From JAOAFX01 sp965649105 (GTDB taxonomy: Bacteria > Hydrothermota > Tepidihabitantia > SM23-42 > JAOAFX01), in assembly GCA_965649105.1 (NCBI GenBank), contig CBFGJP010000024.1, positions 1 to 29,436 of the forward strand: a stretch of 29,436 nt of DNA. Direction: 5' to 3'. The notes under the pieces are model-generated. The model was not told the origin of the DNA. It was given only the letters and a program-made list of their open reading frames with translations, and ran no database searches. This document shows positions 1 through 8,546 of this stretch, in pieces (positions within the stretch are counted from its first letter, which is position 1; every line of letters begins with the position of its first letter). A program made the position numbers and the translations under genes.

Positions 1-97
1 CCAGGGGTGCCTATGTTTTCAAGTGGTTGGGTAAGATATTCTATTTTGATTAAATAACCCACTTTCGGTAAGATTATTTTTGATTTAAATCGGCCTA

Positions 98-124
98 TTG
101 ACATTGGACAATTTATGATATAAC
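98..124 (+). promoter_or_regulatory. Candidate promoter for the 252 gene
   Basis: TTGACA at 98-103 and TATAAC at 119-124 with a 15-bp spacer. The spacer is one base shorter than in most other promoters of this window, and the predicted leader would be about 120 nt. This leader contains a TGAAATT/AATTTCA inverted repeat (134-150) and a run of eight C (176-183). The rest of the first 251 bases shows no gene. Confidence 0.4.
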
Positions 125-251
125 TTACCATAATGAAATTAAAAATTTCAAAAGACTTCAGATTTATGGTATATACCCCCCCCAAGTTTAACAAAACAGA
201 TTTTTGTTTATCTTTTAACAAATCAAATTTTCAAGAAATCAAGGAGGCTTT

Positions 252-1487
252 ATGCGTAATTTTATCTTAACCACAACCATTGCCTTAATGGCAATAAACC
301 TTGGGCTTTATGCACAAGAGAAGGATACCGCTCAAGGAGAATCACAAATAAAACTGGAATTGGTATGGGAAAAGGAATTCACCGAGCCAATAGTAGATTA
401 CATTGCTCAATTAAATAAAAAAGATAAAGTAGTGTTACGTTTTATCTCTACTGCTGGAAGGTCCAAATATACTTTATATTTTAATGATACAGAAGGAGAT
501 TGCCTTAGGAAAATAGATTTTGCTTCGCCTCCTAATAGAGATAGTGCTGGTAATTGGATATGGGGAGTCACGACATATATCTTAAAGTCAAAAAATGAAC
601 AATATTTAGGAGTCGTGCAAGGGCCAAATTCAGATTGGATAGATAAAGTATCCTTTGTTTTGTACGATATTAATGGTGTCCTCCGTTGGAAACAACAAGA
701 ACTTAATGCAAGACCATTTTGGCTCCTTTCCACAGGACTATACTTATCTGCTGAAGGTTATATGAGCTGGAGCCCGGTTACGTTACGGAATAAAGAAACT
801 ATTATTGATACATTATTAATAATACCGTCAAAAAATGAAGTAATGAGCACAGGTGCTATAGATGTCTCGCAAAATGATTATATTGTTTTCAATGTTTATG
901 ACGTTGATAATAAAGATGCTCATGTAATACTTTATAATAGCACGGGACAAGAAATTTGGCGAAAAAAATTTACTAATTGGACTACCGCAAGTAAGGTTTG
1001 TATTTCTGATAATGGAAGGTATATTTGTGCGCGGGGTGGATTTGCTAATACACTTTTCACATTCTCTAATGATGGGACATTATTATGGCAAAAACATATA
1101 GGAGTGGGATATTTGCAAACATTTTCTTCCGATGGTAGATACATTGCAGCTATTGGACCGCTAAATCGAATTTTATATTTTGATACTGAAAATGGCGATA
1201 GTCTCTGGAGTTTCGTTTTGAGTGCTGATAGAAGCTTCTTTGCACTTGCTGTTTCTGACAGAGGTAATTTTATCGTTGCTGCTGATGGTGAGGGCAAACG
1301 AGAAAATCCCGTTGGTACTCTCTCTACATTATTCCTCTTTGATAAAAAAGGAAACGTTATCTGGCGACGAGAGTTTACAACTCTGCCCTATACTACCCCA
1401 AATGTAAGATTCGTAGATGATGGTCATCTTCTTATTCATAATGGAAATAAATTCTATTGCTATAAAATAATAGGAGGTGCCCAGTGA
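252..1487 (+). CDS. Secreted beta-propeller (PQQ/WD40-like) protein
   Basis: A 411-residue protein with an N-terminal signal peptide (hydrophobic core at about residues 4-20, cleavage probably after 'GLYA'). The rest is made of repeated four-stranded blade-like segments with recurring 'G..LW' / 'G..IWRR' turns, such as 'NSTGQEIWRKKF', 'NDGTLLWQKHI' and 'KKGNVIWRREF'. This is the pattern of PQQ-like or WD40-like beta-propellers. No catalytic motif was seen, and a binding or scaffold role outside the cytoplasm is inferred. The ATG at 252 is preceded by a strong AAGGAGG (241-247). The stop overlaps the next start (GTGA at 1484-1487), so the two genes are probably co-transcribed and translationally coupled. 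It lacks the T9SS tail of its neighbour. A specific function is not assignable. Confidence 0.85.
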   Translation: MRNFILTTTIALMAINLGLYAQEKDTAQGESQIKLELVWEKEFTEPIVDYIAQLNKKDKVVLRFISTAGRSKYTLYFNDTEGDCLRKIDFASPPNRDSAGNWIWGVTTYILKSKNEQYLGVVQGPNSDWIDKVSFVLYDINGVLRWKQQELNARPFWLLSTGLYLSAEGYMSWSPVTLRNKETIIDTLLIIPSKNEVMSTGAIDVSQNDYIVFNVYDVDNKDAHVILYNSTGQEIWRKKFTNWTTASKVCISDNGRYICARGGFANTLFTFSNDGTLLWQKHIGVGYLQTFSSDGRYIAAIGPLNRILYFDTENGDSLWSFVLSADRSFFALAVSDRGNFIVAADGEGKRENPVGTLSTLFLFDKKGNVIWRREFTTLPYTTPNVRFVDDGHLLIHNGNKFYCYKIIGGAQ

Positions 1488-4400
1488 AGTCCATCAGAAT
1501 TTTGGTATTAATGTTTAGTGCTTTCATTGGAATTCAAGCATTAGCGTATGATTATCCAATGCAACCATTTGGTGAACAACATAAGATTATTGCTACTCTT
1601 GGAGAAAGCAGAGGCAACCGATTTCATACGGGGGTAGATATTATGCCTAAAACTAATGATTCACTTCATAGTTACTACTTAGTTTACTCTTTAACCTCGG
1701 ATACTATAATAAGATGGGATGACCCTAATCCTCTCAATAATGGGGTTTATGATAAACATAATAGATATTGGTATATCCATCTAAAACATCGAATACCGGA
1801 TACTACTTATGTAACCGCATTTGTTGATACTATTGGGCGAGTTATAGGTTCTAAGGCTCATTGCCACTTTGTTGAAAAAGATAGCAATGGAGTACGCATC
1901 AATCCCCTACGACCCACAGGATTGAGTCCATTTATTGATACTGCTCCCCCTATCATTGAGTCAATAAGTTTTAAGCGTCAAGGGAGTGGTGTGCATCTGG
2001 ACAAGAACAATTTAAATGATTCAGTTGATATTGTAGTCAGAGTCTATGACCCAAGGGTTGATACGACAGGTGCAGGTGCTGGCAGGGGTATGGGTATTTA
2101 CAAAATTCAATACCAAATCCTTGATACCTTGGGCAATCCGATTCCTGGCGCGATAAATTCATATCAATTTGATTCTTTGCCATTAAACGATCCTTATGCA
2201 CGGTATCATTTAGTTTATCATGATAGCACTGATTGGAACAATGGGAGATTCTACTATTGGGTTACAAATGCCCCCTTTTCTGATACGGCAAATCAATACT
2301 GGAATACAAAACAGCATATCAATCGCCAGTGGTATGAACCACCAGCGGAATCAATTGAAGTAGCGAAATTCAAGGATGGCTATTATTATGTAAAAATTAA
2401 GGCCTGGGATATATGTCGGCCAAGCACAAATCCTTGTGATTCAGAGACAGTTCGTGTCCATGTTGACAACTTCAATCCCAGGGTAAAGGTGATTTATCCA
2501 ACGAATTGGTATCGCTGGATTGCCAAGGATGAGAAAGAGGTCTGGTGCATTTTCTCCGAGGCGATGGACACGACAACGCTTAATGCAACAAATATCAGAA
2601 TCCGAAGTTTGGTTGATACCACTTACTATTACCCCATCAAGAATATCACCTATATTGATAGTCTATATAAACTCATTTTGGAGGTGGATTCATTCAAATT
2701 CCACGACGAGGTTCAAGTAATTCTAAACGATAGTGTAACTGATTTAGCAGGGAAGAGTATTGAAGGAAGTAAGGGAAGGGGGATTGCCTATACCTGGAAG
2801 TTTACAGTTGGGGTAATCAAAATAACCGATAACGACATAATGGACATCAGACCAGAGATATATGGTGATAAGATTGCCTGGGTAGAAGTGCTCTCCTCTA
2901 CAAATAGCAACCTTAAACTCCATGACCTTACATCCCATAATACCTCATTGCTCAACATTACTACAGATGGTTTTCACAACTGGCCGATACTCTGGAATGG
3001 TCGGGTTGCCTGGAGGGAGGAGGTTAGTACCGGGGACCGAATATGGTATTGGGATGGGAATTCTACCCAGTTAATTGTCGCCGAAGGTCTTTTCCGCAAT
3101 CAATATGATTTTGATTCCGGTGGAATAGCAATGTATTCTACAATTCGTTGGGATGGAGGATATCCAGATACGATCTGGGTTCAATATTATCAACCTGGTG
3201 TAGGTTTATCATTGCTTGATAGCTATACTGTGAAGGAGGGTTTCAGTCGTAATGTTGATATTGATGGGAGTATGATTGTCTGGGAGCATGGGAAGACGAC
3301 AAGTTTGAAAGGTGATAGTCGTTATGGTCTCAAGGATGGTGACCTTCCACTCTGGTTTGAGCGTGGTCTTAAAAATGCCCGGAAGAATATTGGCTTTTTA
3401 CAAGATAATCGGGCGGTATATACCAAGGATATATATTTGCGGGGTGATTTTGGAGTAATGAATCTCACCAGTTTTATGGATAGTAGTATAAATGCGATGC
3501 CTTCTGTCTCACAGGGACAATCAGCCTGGATGAGATATACCTGGAATAGGGATACCTTAACGATTGCAGTCTGGGTTTACGATGGGGCAGGGGCTCGGCA
3601 ATTGAGTGTTTTACCCTATATTGATTATGGCATCTATTGGCCCGAGATACAGAATGGTGATCTGCTGTGGCACGATTATTATCGTGTTACCGGCCTCCAG
3701 CGCCTTCATTATTATGATGGTTGGGAGGATAACATTCTGGTTAGTGGGTATTCAACAAGTGATTTTGTGGTATGGAATTGGCAGGTAGAGAACAACCAGG
3801 CGGTATGGCTCCAATTGGACCCGCCGGACACTATATATTATCCAGTTTATTATGATGGGCAACAGATTACAAAGTTATTAAAAAGAAGCTCAGATAGCTA
3901 TCGGATTGGAATGCATCAGGGCCTTGTGGTCTATGATGCCTGGGATGGGCATGATAATGAAATCTATCTATACATTGGCGATACCCTAAAGACCCCGCCG
4001 GCAGTGGTGAAGAATCTTCAAGGAGAAGTAATTGGAGGGAAATCGCCAGCAAAGAAAGCAAAACTTACTTGGAGGCGAAATACCGAGCCTGACCTTACAG
4101 GATATAAGATTTATCGCTCAAGTGTGCCCTACCAATACAGCCTGACGCCTTATGCGACAATTTCGGTGCCGGAGACGACATTCATTGATACCCTGCCATT
4201 AGAAGGGATGAACTATTATGTGGCTACAGCCTATGATAATCTTAATAACGAGAGTGGTTTTTCCAATCAAGTTTCAGTATTTATTGATAATATTCCCCCG
4301 GCTGTGCCGACAAATCTTGTTGCAAGTTACGATTCAATAAATCAAAGAGTCTCCTTAATATGGCAGGCATCCCCTGATGGTGACCTTAAGTTATACAGGA

Positions 4401-5758
4401 TATATCGTTCAGAGATTTCTGGGAATTATACAAATCCGCTGGATTCAGTATTCAAGCCCGATACGACTTATATTGATTCTATGATTTATTTGGGTAAGAC
4501 TTATTATTATGTGGTTAGTGCGGTTGATACGAATAGAAACGAGAGTGGTTTTTCAAATGAGGACACAGTGATTGTGCCAATTTTTATTGCCTCAGACTTT
4601 GCCCTGGCCACCGCGTATAACAACGGTCGGAAGATTGTCTCAAGCCCGACCGGAAGCAGAGTCTATTTTGTCTATGCAAATGAAGGTATTACTATTCCGG
4701 GTGGTATATACTCCTGCTATTCGCAAGATTCAGGCAAGACCTTTGGAATGCCTGAGATGGTGGGTGAAGGGGGATTTTATCCTACATTAGGGTTGTGTCA
4801 ATCCAATAATCCCTGTGTGAGCTGGTCTTCGGGTTCAAATCTTGCCTATACATACTGGACATCAAGCTGGGGACCACCAGATACAATAGTTCTGCCGGTA
4901 GAAAATATTTCTCCACCATCAATGGTTTGTGATGATAAAGACACGGTGCATATTGTCTTTACGCAATACTATGAATTGCCATCAAATTATGGTGATTTAA
5001 TCTATATGAAATTCAAAAGAACAGATTTCAGCGGTGCGATTATTGAAACATTGTTTACAAATATCTTTTGCATAATGCCTTCAGTTGCGATTGATGCGGA
5101 AAGAAATGGACATATCTTATGGCAGGGTGAGAGATGTGTGTGTTATTTGTCAAAAGGGACAAAGGCATTTAGGTATCAGGCTATCAGGGATGATTATCGT
5201 CCATCTGAAGATGGACGCTACGAGCCAGAAAAAAATGGTATTGGGCGTATCATTCAAACACTGATTGTTGATGGAACGGGAATAGATACAATATTTATTA
5301 CACCAAATCATTTAAAGAGGACCTCGGCATGGTTGCCACCGAATAGCTACAGTGACGGTGAGATAATTATTGATATATCAAAACTCAAGGGCAAGCGGGT
5401 CATCTTGAGTGAGATTGGGTTATATGAATTTCCTTTAGAAGAATTTTATACCAGCAATCTTTCCGGTCCGCAGGGTGAAGAGACACAACTTGCCAAACCA
5501 TTCTATTTTGATAGAATCTATCCGAATCCGACAAAAGGGATGATAAGAATCAGGTTCAATTCACCGGATGCGCGCAGGGTCTCAATCAAACTCTATGATG
5601 TCTGTGGCAGGCTGGTCTATTCACGGGATATAAAAGAATCACAGACGGGCATAAATGAGTTGTTGATAACTACTAAAAGTCTCCCTGCAGGCATCTACTT
5701 TGCCCGATTGGATACCGAAGGGTATGATAAGATTGAGAAGGTGGCGTTTTTAAGATAA
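1484..5758 (+). CDS. Large secreted multidomain protein: M23-like domain, Ig-like, propeller, two FN3, T9SS tail
   Basis: A 1424-residue exported protein with a signal peptide at 1-21 (cleavage after 'ALA'). Residues about 25-135 resemble an M23/LytM zinc peptidase: H48 and D52 in 'FHTGVDI', 'YIHL' at 97-100, and H126-x-H128 in 'HCHF'. These match the H..D and HxH ligand set, although the connecting region is unusual. A Big_5-like Ig domain ('FSEAMDTTTLNATNIRI') follows at about 327-442, then a Trp-rich propeller-like region at 446-835, two FN3 domains at about 836-1028 ('DLTGYKIYRS', 'DLKLYRIYRS'), a sialidase-like region, and a T9SS sorting tail from about 1341 ('YPNP', 'YDVCGRLVYS', 'GIYFARL'). 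The GTG start overlaps the upstream stop and has AGGAGGT at 1472-1478. A REP-like palindrome inside the gene encodes RPSEDGRY at about 1239-1246. The start, export and tail are clear. Enzymatic activity of the M23-like part is inferred. Confidence 0.85.
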   Translation: MKSIRILVLMFSAFIGIQALAYDYPMQPFGEQHKIIATLGESRGNRFHTGVDIMPKTNDSLHSYYLVYSLTSDTIIRWDDPNPLNNGVYDKHNRYWYIHLKHRIPDTTYVTAFVDTIGRVIGSKAHCHFVEKDSNGVRINPLRPTGLSPFIDTAPPIIESISFKRQGSGVHLDKNNLNDSVDIVVRVYDPRVDTTGAGAGRGMGIYKIQYQILDTLGNPIPGAINSYQFDSLPLNDPYARYHLVYHDSTDWNNGRFYYWVTNAPFSDTANQYWNTKQHINRQWYEPPAESIEVAKFKDGYYYVKIKAWDICRPSTNPCDSETVRVHVDNFNPRVKVIYPTNWYRWIAKDEKEVWCIFSEAMDTTTLNATNIRIRSLVDTTYYYPIKNITYIDSLYKLILEVDSFKFHDEVQVILNDSVTDLAGKSIEGSKGRGIAYTWKFTVGVIKITDNDIMDIRPEIYGDKIAWVEVLSSTNSNLKLHDLTSHNTSLLNITTDGFHNWPILWNGRVAWREEVSTGDRIWYWDGNSTQLIVAEGLFRNQYDFDSGGIAMYSTIRWDGGYPDTIWVQYYQPGVGLSLLDSYTVKEGFSRNVDIDGSMIVWEHGKTTSLKGDSRYGLKDGDLPLWFERGLKNARKNIGFLQDNRAVYTKDIYLRGDFGVMNLTSFMDSSINAMPSVSQGQSAWMRYTWNRDTLTIAVWVYDGAGARQLSVLPYIDYGIYWPEIQNGDLLWHDYYRVTGLQRLHYYDGWEDNILVSGYSTSDFVVWNWQVENNQAVWLQLDPPDTIYYPVYYDGQQITKLLKRSSDSYRIGMHQGLVVYDAWDGHDNEIYLYIGDTLKTPPAVVKNLQGEVIGGKSPAKKAKLTWRRNTEPDLTGYKIYRSSVPYQYSLTPYATISVPETTFIDTLPLEGMNYYVATAYDNLNNESGFSNQVSVFIDNIPPAVPTNLVASYDSINQRVSLIWQASPDGDLKLYRIYRSEISGNYTNPLDSVFKPDTTYIDSMIYLGKTYYYVVSAVDTNRNESGFSNEDTVIVPIFIASDFALATAYNNGRKIVSSPTGSRVYFVYANEGITIPGGIYSCYSQDSGKTFGMPEMVGEGGFYPTLGLCQSNNPCVSWSSGSNLAYTYWTSSWGPPDTIVLPVENISPPSMVCDDKDTVHIVFTQYYELPSNYGDLIYMKFKRTDFSGAIIETLFTNIFCIMPSVAIDAERNGHILWQGERCVCYLSKGTKAFRYQAIRDDYRPSEDGRYEPEKNGIGRIIQTLIVDGTGIDTIFITPNHLKRTSAWLPPNSYSDGEIIIDISKLKGKRVILSEIGLYEFPLEEFYTSNLSGPQGEETQLAKPFYFDRIYPNPTKGMIRIRFNSPDARRVSIKLYDVCGRLVYSRDIKESQTGINELLITTKSLPAGIYFARLDTEGYDKIEKVAFLR
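5190..5221 (-). repeat. REP-like palindrome inside coding sequence (copy 1)
   Basis: On the minus strand GTAG (5221-5218) is followed directly by a 9-bp inverted repeat, CGTCCATCT and AGATGGACG, separated by two bases (5198-5217). A tetranucleotide GTAG 5' of a hairpin is the architecture of REP elements recognised by REP-associated tyrosine transposases. The same 32 bp recur, with one mismatch, at 22750-22781. Here it is read in frame by the T9SS protein as RPSEDGRY. Confidence 0.8.
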
Positions 5759-5891
5759 TAAACATAATACTTCATTTGTAATATTGACTACCTGACTTCA
5801 AAATTTTTTGCTGGGCTATAAACTTTCCTGTTTTTTCAACCAGAATTTTTTTAAGGGTGGATACCATCTCTTGAAACCCTGCAAAAATAAC

Positions 5892-5919
5892 TTGACTTTT
5901 GCCAGATTATAGTTATAAT
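5892..5919 (+). promoter_or_regulatory. Promoter of the rmlA operon
   Basis: TTGACT (5892-5897), a 16-bp spacer and TATAAT (5914-5919). Transcription should begin near 5926, only about six bases before the ATG at 5932. No Shine-Dalgarno sequence is present. This excludes the earlier in-frame ATG at 5899, which lies inside the promoter. Confidence 0.75.
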
Positions 5920-5931
5920 CAAAAAATTAAA

Positions 5932-6999
5932 ATGAAAGGACTTATATTATCAGGTGGCCTTGGTACAAGACTCAGACCTTTGACCTATACGAGTGCCAAG
6001 CAACTCATACCAATAGCAAATAAACCCATAATATTTTATGGTATTGAATCTATTGTCAATGCTGGGGTAAAAGAAATTGGCATCGTTGTCGGTGATACAA
6101 AAGAAGAAGTAAAAAATATTGTTGGCGATGGAACAAGATGGAATATAAAAATTGAATATATCTATCAACCTGCACCCTTAGGTCTGGCACACGCAATAAA
6201 AGTTTCAAAAGATTTTCTCAGAGATGAACCATTCATTATGTATCTCGGTGATAATATCTTAAAAGAAGGAGTAAAAGATTTTGTAGAAAAATTTAATAAG
6301 AATAAGCCCGATGCCCTGATCCTTTTAACCGAAGTAAGTAATCCCCAGGAGTTTGGTGTTGCCGTCGTTGATGAAAAAGGTATTGTAAAAAAACTCATAG
6401 AAAAACCGAAAGAGCCACCGTCAAATTTAGCCCTGGTTGGTGTTTATTTGTTCAATAAAAATATCTTTACTGCCATAGACAATATTAAGCCTTCCTGGAG
6501 GAATGAACTTGAGATAACCGATGCTATCCAGTGGCTCCTTGATAATAAATTCAATGTGTTTTCAGACCGGGTTAAGGGCTGGTGGAAGGATACAGGCAAA
6601 CCAGAAGATATAATAGAAGCCAATCTTCTGATTCTGGAAGATATTGAACCTTCAAATCAGGGAACATTGATTGATACGGTAATAAGTGGAAGGATAAACA
6701 TATTTAGTGGCGCAAAAATTGAAAAAAGTGTTATTCGTGGTCCTGTAGTTATAGGAAACAATGTGCATATAAAAAATTCGTTTATTGGTCCATTCACATC
6801 AATTGGTGCCAATGTTATTATAGTAAATTCTGAAGTTGAATGTAGTGTAATTATGGAAGGGGCAAAGATTCAGAACCTGACAAAGAGAATTGACCGCTCA
6901 ATAATCGGCAAGAATGTGATAATAAACCAAACCAACACCTCACCACGCTGCCATCGTTTTTATCTTGGCGACCAGAGTTTTGTGGAGATTGTAGAATGA
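5932..6999 (+). CDS. rmlA: Glucose-1-phosphate thymidylyltransferase, long form
   Basis: Transfers dTMP from dTTP to glucose-1-phosphate to make dTDP-glucose, the first step of dTDP-deoxysugar (e.g. rhamnose) synthesis; cytoplasmic. From the ATG at 5932 the protein has 355 residues. It carries the nucleotidyltransferase signature 'GGLGTRLRP' (8-16), 'KQLIPIANKP' (23-32), 'QPAPLGLAHA' (79-88) and 'YLGDN' (104-108). The C-terminal ~110 residues are hexapeptide-like left-handed beta-helix repeats ('VVIGNNVHIKNSFIGPFTSIG'-type turns). This matches the long (about 350-residue) StrD/RmlA-long family rather than the ~290-residue short form. A longer start at 5899 is possible in frame but lies within the promoter. 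The stop overlaps the next ATG by four bases, heading an operon with rmlC-like, rmlB and cmk. Confidence 0.93.
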   Translation: MKGLILSGGLGTRLRPLTYTSAKQLIPIANKPIIFYGIESIVNAGVKEIGIVVGDTKEEVKNIVGDGTRWNIKIEYIYQPAPLGLAHAIKVSKDFLRDEPFIMYLGDNILKEGVKDFVEKFNKNKPDALILLTEVSNPQEFGVAVVDEKGIVKKLIEKPKEPPSNLALVGVYLFNKNIFTAIDNIKPSWRNELEITDAIQWLLDNKFNVFSDRVKGWWKDTGKPEDIIEANLLILEDIEPSNQGTLIDTVISGRINIFSGAKIEKSVIRGPVVIGNNVHIKNSFIGPFTSIGANVIIVNSEVECSVIMEGAKIQNLTKRIDRSIIGKNVIINQTNTSPRCHRFYLGDQSFVEIVE

Positions 7000-7484
7000 A
7001 AGACCTGATTGGATTCAAAGGAAAAGAATTAATATATGGAGTAAAAATAAAGGTTCTGAGGTTATTACCGGATGAGCGTGGCAGATTAATGGAAGTGATC
7101 AGGAATGACGATGAAGCCTTCGAGAAATTCGGGCAGGTATATATAACTACTGCCTATCCCGGAGTGGTCAAAGCCTGGCACTATCATAAACTCCAGAATG
7201 ATAATATGACAGTCATCAAGGGGATGGCAAAAATTGTCCTTTATGATGACCGTGAAGATAGTCCAACGAGAGGTTTAATAAACGAGTTCTATGTTGGAGA
7301 ACATAACCATATTCTTGTGCATATTCCCAAACTATTATGGCATGGATTCAAGTGCATAAGCGAAGAAGAATGCATTATCCTGAATATTGTTACTGAATGC
7401 TATAATTATAAAAATCCTGATGAATACCGCAAGCCCCCGCACAACTCAGACATCCCTTATGACTGGGCGAGGAAAGATGGATAA
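6996..7484 (+). CDS. rmlC: dTDP-4-dehydrorhamnose 3,5-epimerase family protein
   Basis: A 162-residue single-domain cupin of the RmlC family, which epimerises C3 and/or C5 of dTDP-4-keto-6-deoxyglucose. Visible family features are 'DERGRLMEV' (26-34), the metal-free cupin core 'VVKAWHYHKLQND' (57-69, with H62 and H64 near the usual catalytic His), 'VLYDDRED' (81-88) and 'IPKLLWHGFKC' (110-120). It is somewhat shorter than classical RmlC (about 180 residues), so the exact product (rhamnose branch or a related deoxysugar) is less certain than the family. The start overlaps rmlA by four bases (ATGA) and rmlB follows after 39 bases. rmlD is not in the window. Confidence 0.85.
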   Translation: MKDLIGFKGKELIYGVKIKVLRLLPDERGRLMEVIRNDDEAFEKFGQVYITTAYPGVVKAWHYHKLQNDNMTVIKGMAKIVLYDDREDSPTRGLINEFYVGEHNHILVHIPKLLWHGFKCISEEECIILNIVTECYNYKNPDEYRKPPHNSDIPYDWARKDG

Positions 7485-7490
7485 TTTTTT

Positions 7491-7523
7491 AAATTTGAAA
7501 TCTGAAGTCCGAAATCCGAAATT
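7491..7523 (+). repeat. Degenerate heptanucleotide tandem array before rmlB
   Basis: The rmlC-rmlB gap is almost entirely a 7-base tandem repeat: AAATTTG, AAATCTG, AAGTCCG, AAATCCG, then AAATT running into the ATG of rmlB. It replaces any recognisable Shine-Dalgarno sequence. A related array (AAATNCC units) lies inside the beta-helix gene at 21737-21789. Confidence 0.8.
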
Positions 7524-8546
7524 ATGAGGGTAATAATCACTGGTGGTTGTGGGTTTATTGGCTCTAATTTTATCCGTTATTTTAACTGCAAACATCCTTA
7601 TTATAAAATATTAAATGTGGATAAACTTACTTACGCTGGTAATCTCGAAAATTTAAAAGGACTTGAGAAGAAAGGGAATTATCATTTTGTCCGTGCCGAT
7701 ATAAGTTCTGCCTCGGTAATGCGGAGAGTATTTGAAAAATTTAGACCCGAGGCAGTCATTAATTTTGCAGCAGAGACCCATGTTGACCGCAGCATAATGA
7801 GCCCTGCACCATTTATAAAAACAAATGTTATTGGAGTCGGTGTATTATTAAATCTCTCTTTGAAATATAATGTCAAAAAATTCCTCCAGATTTCAACCGA
7901 TGAAGTATATGGTTCAATCCTGCGAGGTAGTTTCCGGGAAGACAGCCCCCTTGACCCTTCAAGCCCGTATGCCGCAAGTAAAGCCGGTGCTGATGCCCTT
8001 GTCGTCTCTTACTATAAAACCCATGGATTACCTGTTCTTATTACGCGTTCATCCAATAATTATGGACCGTATCAATTTCCGGAAAAACTCATTCCCCTTG
8101 TTATCCTGAATGCAATGAACAATAAAAAGGTTCCTGTCTATGGTGACGGTATGAATGTCAGGGACTGGTTATATGTTGAAGATAATTGCGAGGCAATTGA
8201 TCTTGTATTTCATTGCGGCAGGATTGGCGAGATTTATAATATTGGTGGTGAAAATGAATTAACAAATTTATTCGTTGTAAGATTTATTCTGAAATTATTA
8301 AATAAACCTGAAAGTTTGATCACATTTGTAAAAGACCGACCGGGTCACGACAGAAGATATTCATTGTCCCTGAATAAAATAAGGCGCCAGATTGGCTGGC
8401 ATCCCAAAACCTCTTTTGAGACTGGAATAAAAAGGACGATCGAATGGTACCGCAAAAATCAAAAATGGCTTAAAAATGCCCAGAGTGGTGAATATCGGAA
8501 TTTTTATAAAAAATATTACTCAAAATTAGGTCTCAAAGAAATTTAA
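7524..8546 (+). CDS. rmlB: dTDP-glucose 4,6-dehydratase
   Basis: Converts dTDP-glucose to dTDP-4-keto-6-deoxyglucose with bound NAD; second step of the pathway started by RmlA. It is a 340-residue extended short-chain dehydrogenase. Visible motifs are the NAD-binding G7-x2-G10-x2-G13 ('GGCGFIG'), 'FAAETHVDRS' (81-90), the catalytic 'STDEVYG' (124-130, with T125, D126 and E127) and Y149-x3-K153 ('YAASK'). 'RSSNNYGPYQFPEKLIP', 'GDGMNVRDWLYVED' and 'GRIGEIYNIGG' are typical of RmlB. Length is normal. The ATG at 7524 follows a heptamer repeat with no clear ribosome binding site, so translation may depend on coupling with rmlC. The stop overlaps the cmk start by one base (TAATG). Confidence 0.96.
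   Translation: MRVIITGGCGFIGSNFIRYFNCKHPYYKILNVDKLTYAGNLENLKGLEKKGNYHFVRADISSASVMRRVFEKFRPEAVINFAAETHVDRSIMSPAPFIKTNVIGVGVLLNLSLKYNVKKFLQISTDEVYGSILRGSFREDSPLDPSSPYAASKAGADALVVSYYKTHGLPVLITRSSNNYGPYQFPEKLIPLVILNAMNNKKVPVYGDGMNVRDWLYVEDNCEAIDLVFHCGRIGEIYNIGGENELTNLFVVRFILKLLNKPESLITFVKDRPGHDRRYSLSLNKIRRQIGWHPKTSFETGIKRTIEWYRKNQKWLKNAQSGEYRNFYKKYYSKLGLKEI

Noticed and set aside
1..251. End of an upstream gene or terminator at the left edge
   Set aside because: No convincing coding frame or hairpin with a T-tract is visible, only an imperfect TGGGT/ACCCA pairing.
5899..5931. Longer N-terminus for RmlA
   Set aside because: The extension lies in the -35/-10 region, and the family's conserved start is 'MKGLILSGG'.
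7491..7523. CRISPR-like repeat
   Set aside because: The units are seven bases with no spacers; it is a degenerate tandem repeat.
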